This document shows positions 31,471 to 39,000 of a DNA stretch of 58,593 bases, piece after piece. The notes below the pieces were generated by a model, which saw only the letters and a list, made by a program, of their open reading frames with translations, was not told the DNA's origin and made no database searches. Position 1 is the stretch's first letter. Every line of letters starts with the position of its first letter. The position numbers were made by a program, and so were the translations under genes. The DNA comes from a virus. The DNA is taken from positions 1-58,593 of the IMG/VR virus record IMGVR_UViG_3300048833_000177; one strand, given 5' to 3'.

Positions 31471-32339
31471 CAGAGGGCCTCCGTGATTTCGAATGCAGTC
31501 GAGGCGCCGAACGTGTCGCCGATCTGGACGGTGAGAAGCTGGATCGCCGGGAGCTCGGCGAGGTTGCCGAGGAAGGACCGCTTGTTGCGGTTCACCGTGT
31601 CGTCAGGGTCCGAGATGACGAACACCTGCTTGTCGAGGTTACTGATCGACTGGATCCGATAGACGTCGTTCCAGACCTCGGTGTCGGGCAGGTATGGGAA
31701 CGGCAGCAGGATCGAGCGGGCGCTCTTGCGGCGAACGAAGTAGGGCGTCCCCCCCAGCGACTTCATGACCGTCGTGTTCGGGATGAAGCGGAAGTTGTTG
31801 CTCTCGGCGGAGAAGTTGATGCTCGGCTGCCAGCCGAGGCCCATGAAGAGTCGGCCGATCTCGACAAAGCCTTCCGGGTTAGCCTGATCGTCGATCTCGA
31901 AAGTCCAGTTCTTCGCGGTCTCGTCCTCCTCGAACAGGTGAACGACGAAGATGCCGGCATTGTCGGGGTCGTCGATCGGCTGCACGCCGGTCCAAAAGTT
32001 CGGGTCTTCCCACGCCAGATCGAGCGACGGCACGGCTTGGATGCCGATGTCGGTCCATCCGCTATCATAGGTCTCCATGGTGAAGTCGGCGTCGGAATAG
32101 GCCCTGATCCGATAGCGCGCCGAACTGGTGAAGTTCGTCGGGCCGAAGGCGAGCGCCTTGAACGTCCGCACCGTCGGCAGCGCGATCCTGAAGGTGGTGT
32201 TGGCAAGGTCGAGGCTGGTTGAGCGCGCCCTGCGTGTCGGCCGAGGGTCTTGCATGTAGCTGAGCGGCAGCGACCACGAGCCGCCCGAAAGCGTGCCGGC
32301 GTCGGCTGCGTTGTCGTAAAGGATCAGAACCCGCGCCAT
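31470..32339 (-). CDS. Tail tip-associated protein
   Basis: 289 residues from the ATG at 32339. Reads [20 protein letters not shown] then [12 protein letters not shown] and [20 protein letters not shown], with later aromatic beta stretches such as [19 protein letters not shown] beta-rich receptor-side or fibre-base protein in the tail module of several alphaproteobacterial phages. Sits between the tail tip protein and the long fibre. No enzymatic motif seen. Confidence 0.72.
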   Translation of the reverse strand: MARVLILYDNAADAGTLSGGSWSLPLSYMQDPRPTRRARSTSLDLANTTFRIALPTVRTFKALAFGPTNFTSSARYRIRAYSDADFTMETYDSGWTDIGIQAVPSLDLAWEDPNFWTGVQPIDDPDNAGIFVVHLFEEDETAKNWTFEIDDQANPEGFVEIGRLFMGLGWQPSINFSAESNNFRFIPNTTVMKSLGGTPYFVRRKSARSILLPFPYLPDTEVWNDVYRIQSISNLDKQVFVISDPDDTVNRNKRSFLGNLAELPAIQLLTVQIGDTFGASTAFEITEAL

Positions 32340-32341
32340 AC

Positions 32342-33868
32342 TCAGCCCGCCAGATAGATGCACGAAACCAGGCGGACCTGATCAGGATGGTCGAAGGTGA
32401 CCGGCTCGCGGACCTTGGCGACGGTGACCGAGCGCACGATGTCGTCGGGCTGGCGCTCGCCCTTGCCGGGCAAGTCGGAGCACCAGATCAGGTCGCCGGC
32501 CTCGAGGTTGCCTCCGCGCCCGCAGACGTTGATCTGACCTTCGCCGAGCGAGTTCACCGTCAGGCGATCGAAGCGGTCGATTAGCGCATCGCCGATCTCG
32601 CCATCGGCTGCCGCAAGGCCGTCCGTCTGTTGGAGCGGATATCGCCCAGCGACCGCGCCGAGAGCTGCCCGCTGCCCTCGGGCGGTCGAGGGCGCAACCT
32701 CGGAAAGGGTGTCGCTGACGCCCTGCCGGGCGAGGATCGCTACGTCGACGACGATGTCGCCGGGTTCGACAAGCGCAAGCTTTGAAATCAGCGCGTCGTG
32801 CGCGCCGGTGAACGGACCATAGGGGCCGTAGAGTGCATAGAAGGCATAGCTCGGCTTGCCGACCTCCCCGCGCCAAAGACCGCTCTGTCCGAAAACCCCG
32901 ACGCCGGCACCCAATACGCTGAGGCCGTAGACGCCAGGTCCAGATCCCGTCTGCTGGAATGACCCTGTAGGTCCCGAGCTATTTGATCCCGCGACAACGG
33001 CTTCACTGAACGATGAGACGACCGTGAGGGCCGTGCCCGAACCCGAGTTGGTAATGCGCGCGCCCGCTGCCGATGAAGTCGCATCGATCCGCAGTACGAT
33101 CTCGTCGCTGACGGTCTGGCCTAGGCGACCGACGATCGAGCCGCCCGAGTTGAATACTTGGATCGCGTTCGTCGATTCGCTGATTTCGACGCGACGCCCG
33201 CTTCCAGCGGTCTGAAATACCCCGCCTTGGATTGTGGTGCCGGTGATAAAGCCAGCATAGACGGAGCCGAGGACTGCCGTGATCGCAGAGAGAGACGATG
33301 CCGATATCTTGTTGGCGCTTAGCGAGGCAATCTTCGCGTCGGTGATGGTCGCGTCGGCGATCTTCGCCGTGGTGATCGCAGCATCCTGTATCTTGGCGCT
33401 GGTGATCGCCGCATTGGCGATCTTCGCATTGTCGATCGCCGCGTTCGCGATCTTGGCGTTCGTGACGGCGAAGTCGGCGATCTTCGGTGCCGTGATCGCG
33501 CTATCGGCCAACTCGACATCGGTGATCGTGCCAGGGCCGGGCTGCGCCGTGCCAGCGGTCGCCGCGACGCCGGCCGTGGCCGACAGCGGAAACCAGTCGC
33601 CATAGAGACCCGACGCATTGCGCGCCCGCACCCAATAGAACCGCGTCTCACCCGGCGGCACGCCGGCATGCGTCAAGCTGCTGAGCGCCTCGCCGACCTT
33701 GGCCGCGCCGGCGCGATCGTTCGCAGCCGCGGCCCAGACCTCGACGGTGCCGAGCGTCAGGTACGGCAAGCCCGCCTGGTTAGGGTCGCTGACGGTCCAT
33801 GCCAGCACGACCTGGCCTACCCCGCTCGTGGCATTGAGCCCCGAGCAGACGATATCGCTGTCTGCCAT
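32342..33868 (-). CDS. Tail tip protein with FN3-like domain and AKI repeats
   Basis: 508 residues. The first about 100 form a fibronectin type III-like domain (LNATSGVGQVVLAWTVSDPN, TRFYWVRARNASGLYGDW). Residues about 115-180 contain a short repeat around AKIANAAI, AKIQDAAI and AKIADATI with about eight-residue period, a beta-helix-like or coiled shaft. A beta-rich C terminus follows (DLIWCSDLPGKGERQPDDIV). Resembles the fibre-bearing end of J-like tip proteins. Confidence 0.78.
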   Translation of the reverse strand: MADSDIVCSGLNATSGVGQVVLAWTVSDPNQAGLPYLTLGTVEVWAAAANDRAGAAKVGEALSSLTHAGVPPGETRFYWVRARNASGLYGDWFPLSATAGVAATAGTAQPGPGTITDVELADSAITAPKIADFAVTNAKIANAAIDNAKIANAAITSAKIQDAAITTAKIADATITDAKIASLSANKISASSLSAITAVLGSVYAGFITGTTIQGGVFQTAGSGRRVEISESTNAIQVFNSGGSIVGRLGQTVSDEIVLRIDATSSAAGARITNSGSGTALTVVSSFSEAVVAGSNSSGPTGSFQQTGSGPGVYGLSVLGAGVGVFGQSGLWRGEVGKPSYAFYALYGPYGPFTGAHDALISKLALVEPGDIVVDVAILARQGVSDTLSEVAPSTARGQRAALGAVAGRYPLQQTDGLAAADGEIGDALIDRFDRLTVNSLGEGQINVCGRGGNLEAGDLIWCSDLPGKGERQPDDIVRSVTVAKVREPVTFDHPDQVRLVSCIYLAG

Positions 33869-33875
33869 GAGTGCT

Positions 33876-35414
33876 TCAGCCCCAACAATCCAGGGTGACG
33901 GTGTCGACCGCGTACTCGTCGGTGCGGCCGATCACGGTGAAGAGCTTGCCGGCCGAGAGGCCCAGCCGCGGCGTGCGCAGGCTGATGACCGAACCGACGT
34001 CGCAGGCGCTGGCGACGCTAATGTGCGCCGTGAACTGGTAGCGATCCCGCCGGGTGCCATAGAGTGCCTGGACGCGCGCGGCCTCCGCTAGCGCGTCCGC
34101 CTCATAGGCAAGGCAGGTGTCGATCGTGATCTCTGGCGCCTGCAGGTGGCGGACCTTGACCGCGGCGTCCTCAACCTTGGTCTCGCGCCACTGCGACGCG
34201 ACCAGCGTGCGGCGGGCTGTGGTAGCCTGCCCGACGAGATCGTTGTCGCCCTGAACCTGGTAGACCTGCCCCCAGCGGATCGTGGTGCGCCAGGCGGGGA
34301 TGCCCTTGCCCTCGTCGTCGACCGTCAGACGCCGTAGATCGCCGATGAACTCGCGCTCGCCGAACTCGTCGACCGGCGTCCCGCTTGCAAGGCCCAGGCG
34401 CCCCACAGAAAAGACGCCGAGCCGGTCCGGGCTGATCCATGCGCCGATGCTGTTGAGCACGCGGGAGACGGCGTCGATCGCCGTTTCCTCGCTATTGAGA
34501 TAGATCCCGACCTCGGCCGCGTTGAGCGCGTCGAGAGCAGCGAAGCTCGCGGTCGGCATGTCGGCGGAGGCGATGCCGAACGACAGCAGCATCCGGCGCG
34601 CCACCTGCGCCGCCGTCCGATCGGCTGCGGTCGCACCCTCGACGACATCAGCGGTCACGCCCTTGAAGGGCTGGGCGCCGACGCGGAACAGTCCGAGCGC
34701 GAGACAGGTGGCATACTGACCCGGCAGGATCGTCGCCGATCGCAGCGCCGCCACATCGGCATAGTCGCCGCCATTGGTCAGCGGCACGCCGGCATCGAAG
34801 GCGGCGATGCTCGCGACTGCCGAATTTGAAACCTGGTAGATCAGGTCGAAGGCGTTGACGAGCGTCGCGGGGACATTCGAGACGCGGCCCCAGACCCGAG
34901 GCTTGATTTGATCCTTCAGGTCAACGTTGCCTTCCGCCGTCGGCCCGGTCGTGATCGTCGTGCCGGCATAGCGCGTCGTCAGCAGCGGCTTCGCGAGATC
35001 GGCCAGCCGGTCGCGCAGACGCAGCCGGAACTCACTCACCGGGTTGTCTGACACGAGTTGATCGGCCGAGCCCCGGAACAGCGTCACCGCCGACGAGATT
35101 GGAGCGCCCGGCGCGATCCGCTTGATCGTGATCGCCCGGCCGTCGAACCCGTAGCCGAGCCAGGCGTCGAGGTTCGTGCCGTTGCCGGGATCTCCCGACG
35201 CGAAGACGATCTCGCCGGCGCCGACCTGGCTCTGCCCCCGCGTCGTGCCCTGCCCATAGAGGCTGCGCTCGAAGTTGCCCGGATCGATGATCCGGGGCGC
35301 ATAATAGGTGTTCGCCGGCGTATCGGTCGGGCGCGTCGTGAACCCATCGCTGCTCAGATAGAGCCGCGTCACACCAGAGCCGGTATAGGCGTCGATCTCG
35401 ACGAGGTAGATCAT
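33876..35414 (-). CDS. Baseplate hub/minor tail protein
   Basis: 512 residues. The N-terminal 130 residues (YLVEIDAYTGSGVTRLYLSS, ERSLYGQGTTRGQSQVGAGE) follow hub proteins in tails of HK97-like alphaproteobacterial phages. The rest is beta- and helix-mixed with a late segment (AHISVASACDVGSVISLRT). It forms the tail-tip ring that joins tape measure to fibres in related phages. It starts ten bases after the retropepsin-like gene's stop. Confidence 0.75.
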   Translation of the reverse strand: MIYLVEIDAYTGSGVTRLYLSSDGFTTRPTDTPANTYYAPRIIDPGNFERSLYGQGTTRGQSQVGAGEIVFASGDPGNGTNLDAWLGYGFDGRAITIKRIAPGAPISSAVTLFRGSADQLVSDNPVSEFRLRLRDRLADLAKPLLTTRYAGTTITTGPTAEGNVDLKDQIKPRVWGRVSNVPATLVNAFDLIYQVSNSAVASIAAFDAGVPLTNGGDYADVAALRSATILPGQYATCLALGLFRVGAQPFKGVTADVVEGATAADRTAAQVARRMLLSFGIASADMPTASFAALDALNAAEVGIYLNSEETAIDAVSRVLNSIGAWISPDRLGVFSVGRLGLASGTPVDEFGEREFIGDLRRLTVDDEGKGIPAWRTTIRWGQVYQVQGDNDLVGQATTARRTLVASQWRETKVEDAAVKVRHLQAPEITIDTCLAYEADALAEAARVQALYGTRRDRYQFTAHISVASACDVGSVISLRTPRLGLSAGKLFTVIGRTDEYAVDTVTLDCWG

Positions 35415-35423
35415 GATGCGCGA

Positions 35424-36020
35424 TCAGCGGCAGAGGGTGACGCGGCCGGTCTTGCCGTCGTAGATCATGACCTTGTCGGCGAGGAAGTCGCGGCCGAGCA
35501 GCACTTGGATGCCCTGCTGAGCAAGCGGCATGGTGATCATCGTAAGGGTCTGAACCGTGTCGATTTGCGGCACAGTGAACTCCGCAAGCAGCTCGCGCGT
35601 CTCAAGCGTGCCAGTAGCCAGCATGGCAGAAGTAGCCTTGCCCTCTCCTTCATCGAATAGGGCGGCAGCCAAAACCGTATCGATTGCTGAGATTGACGCT
35701 CCAGTGTCGATAACCGCCAAGAGAGGGATCGACGCCCGACCACTGGCCGAGTTCTTGATCTGCACGACCACGACAGGGCCATGCTTCTGCATACCAGCGC
35801 CCGCGTCGGCTTCGATTTTCGGGCCAATGTGATGAACAGGCGCCATCTCTTGCGTCCGGGCCAAGGCGGTTAGGATCTGGTAGCCATTGGTGCCACGCGA
35901 GAGGATGCTTGGTCCATGGTCCGACTGGGTCGCTTTCATGCCTAGCCCCAAGCTTGATCGTGATGCCGCCGCGTCGGCGACATCGTGCATTGCGGGTTCG
36001 AAGTTATGCCGATGTCCCAT
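35424..36020 (-). CDS. Retropepsin-like aspartic protease
   Basis: 198 residues from the ATG at 36020 (TGATG overlap with the tape measure). Residues 83-190 carry a retroviral-type aspartyl protease: VVVVQIKNSASGRAS, then LLAVIDTGASISAID with the D105-T-G-A-S active site, and the flap-end LLGRDFLADKVMIYDG. One lobe per chain, so activity would need a dimer. It is the only such gene here, by eye less GC-rich than its neighbours, and it sits where related tails often have an NlpC/P60-type enzyme. Role may be cleavage of a tail or host protein; that is inference. Confidence 0.75.
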   Translation of the reverse strand: MGHRHNFEPAMHDVADAAASRSSLGLGMKATQSDHGPSILSRGTNGYQILTALARTQEMAPVHHIGPKIEADAGAGMQKHGPVVVVQIKNSASGRASIPLLAVIDTGASISAIDTVLAAALFDEGEGKATSAMLATGTLETRELLAEFTVPQIDTVQTLTMITMPLAQQGIQVLLGRDFLADKVMIYDGKTGRVTLCR

Positions 36021-39000
36021 CACGCCGCAGCCGCCTTCCGCCGCTCAGCCCGCGCAGCCGCAGCCGTGTTGCTGGCGACGATGTCGACACCCTCGCGAAC
36101 GTGCATGGCGCCGGTGGCCGCCGCGCTGGCGGTGCGGGTGTGGCCGGTGCTGTTCTCGGACCGCAGCGAGGCCAACTCGGCCTTGACCGCCCGCAGTTCC
36201 GACACGACGGCCCGCATGTCGCCGCCGCCCATCACCGGAACCGGCATCGCGGGCAGCGCGAGGTTGTCGTTCGTCCGCAGAGCCTCGACCGCAGCGACGC
36301 CGCCAAACCGGCTGATGTCGCTCTGGCTCCAGACGATCTCGCCCTTGTGGACGATGCCGGCCGGGTCATACTTGCCGCCGGGGCCGGTGTAGCCGCCGTC
36401 AGCAAAGACGGGCAGGCTCGTCGTTCCAGTGGCGGTTAGGCCCCATGCACGGTTTTGCTGCTGCATCATCGCGTGCATGGCGTAGGCATAATAGCGCATA
36501 TCAGCCAAGACGGTCAGCGACGCTGCCGTGTTTAGGGTGTTCTGTGCGGTGTTGCTGCCAAAATCCTTCATCTGAATGCTGAGATTTCGGATGTCACCAG
36601 ATAGAGCATTGCCGGCCGCAATGTTGTTGTTCGAAGCCGCGGTCGCAGCTTGAATGGCGTTCAGCATCGTGTCCTGCGCGTTCACAGCGCCACGCACCTG
36701 ACCCGTCGCGCTGTTAATCAACTCCAACTTGTCGAGTGAGCCCGAATTATCCTTGTCGAGACGGGTGAACATGTCGCGAAGCTGGCTGTTGCTGGCCATT
36801 CCGCCGAGCGCAGCCTGCATCTCGTTGAAGTCGATCGACGCGCTGGTGTTGCTGTCGATCCGGTTGAAATAGGTCGACAGCGCCGCGGCGATTTCGGACG
36901 CCGAGCCCGACGAGACAGCCGACTGCAGCGTGACCTTCATCGCATCGACTGCGGCCACCGTCTGATCAGCGCCTGCCTCGATCGCGTTGACGATGAACTG
37001 CTCGGCGCTGATCTGCGACGGCAGCGCGCCAAGCTGGCTCTGGATCTGAGCGAAGATCTCCTGGAAGCCGGTCGAAGAGGCGAAGAAGCCCTTGGCGGCG
37101 TCGAGGAGGTCGCTGGCGTAGCTGGTGATGCTGTCGAGCGCGGCGCGGTCGCCGCCCTGCGCCAAGGCAAGCTGGGCGTTATACTGCGACTGAGCCGCCG
37201 CCAGACGGGCCTGCGGCGAGAGCGGGCTGTCGGAGCCAGCGCGCAGGCCGTCCAGATATTCCTGGATCGACCGGGTGAAGCGCGCGACATAGTCCTGCGC
37301 CTGCTGGAGCGACTGCTTGTAGTTGTCGTTCGCCGCCTTGTTGAAGTCGCGGATGATGTTGAAGCGCTCGGCCTGCTGAGCGGCTTCAAGCTCAAGGATA
37401 TACTGCCCGCCGAGCCTGATCTCCTCCTCGCGCTCACGCATCGCCTGCCGGTCATAGGCCGCAAGCTGGCCGGCCAGCGTCGAGGTGTCGTTCGTCGCGT
37501 TGAAGAGCCGATCGATGTAGCCGAGCCGGCGCGACGCATCCTCCAGCGCCTGACCGGCCGCCACGACGTTGCCGGTGAACTCCGGAAACAGCCGCAGGAA
37601 CTCCTCGAAGGCATCGCCCGTGAGGTTGGCCTCGTCGACGAGGTTCTGCGCTGCCGCCTGGAAATAGCGGGTGATGTTGCCGGGGTCCGTGCCGAGCGTG
37701 CGCGAGTCGGTCGCCAGTTGCTGGATTTCCAGCAGCAGCGAGCGGGCATCGTTCAGATAGCCCTTGTCGAGCGCCTCGTTCGTCTTCGCCTGCAGATCGG
37801 TTTCGAACGTGTCGCGCAGGCGCTGGACCGCCATCGCCACGCCAGCGGTGACCGCCTCGCCCGCCTGCTCGCTCGCCACGCCGAGATCGACCAGCACCTT
37901 GACCAGTCCGGCGCCAGTGCCTTGGATTTCCTGCATGCGCTGCTGCACCAGCGTCAGCGACTTGGCACCGTCCAAAACCGACACGGCATAGGCGATCGAC
38001 GCCTGCCGCGCCTGGTCCACCTGAGGCGTGCCCTGCCCGAATGCCGTCTCGGCGTTCTCGATGAAGCCCTGCAGCTCCTTGCCAAAATCAGCCACGGCCG
38101 ACTTGGCCTGCGCGAAGGGCGAGTTCGGGCCGAGACCGGCCTCCATCGACTGGATCATGCCGATGAAGCCGTCGCGATACTCGCTCAGCAGCCGGGCCTC
38201 GTACTTCTTGAAGTCGAGATAGGTTTCCCGCTCCTCGTCGTACTTCTTCGCGAAGAACATGACGTCGGTCAGCTTGCGGGTGGCGGCCTCGGCCTCCGCG
38301 ATCTGGATTTTCAGCGTGTTCTGCGGATCACCGCGAAGCTGGGAGCGCATCGTTGCGATCGCCGGCTGGGCGTTCTTGTAGTTCTCCTGCGCCTCCCGCT
38401 CGCGCTGCTCGCGCGCCTGCTTTCGGGCCTGCTGCTGCCCGTAATAGGCGAGGCCCGCGCCGATCACGAGGCCGATGCCCGGCAGCGCCATGTTCCCGGC
38501 CATGCCGAGGCCCGTCGCCAGCGAAGCGCCCGCCATGGCGCCGGAGATCGCGCCGCCGCCCACGGCCTGGCCAAATGAGCCCGCGGCCGCGCCAGTGCCA
38601 TAGGCGCCCGCGAGGCCAGCGATCGCCGAAAGGCCGCCCGCGAGTTGCTTGCTGTCGATACCGAAGAGGCCCGCAGCGCCGCCGTTCGTGCTCGCTACGT
38701 CAATGCCGGTGACAACACCGACTGCGCTACCCTTCTCCGACCCCTGTTGGACCGCCTTGCCGACTTCTTTGGGTAGGCCAGCAAGCCAGCCGAAGATGCC
38801 GCCCTGGCTCTTGTTATCGTTCGAGGCCATGCCCGTGATGCTGGCCAACGGCCCCTTGCCGCTGATCAGCGCATCGAGCGACGCGGACAGGTAGCCCTTG
38901 CCCAAGCTCTTCAGCGCGCCGTTGATGCCATCGGTTCCGGTGATCAGTTCCTCGACAAAGTTCTTAAAGCCGTCGGCAACAAAGTCCTGCGCCTGCTTGA

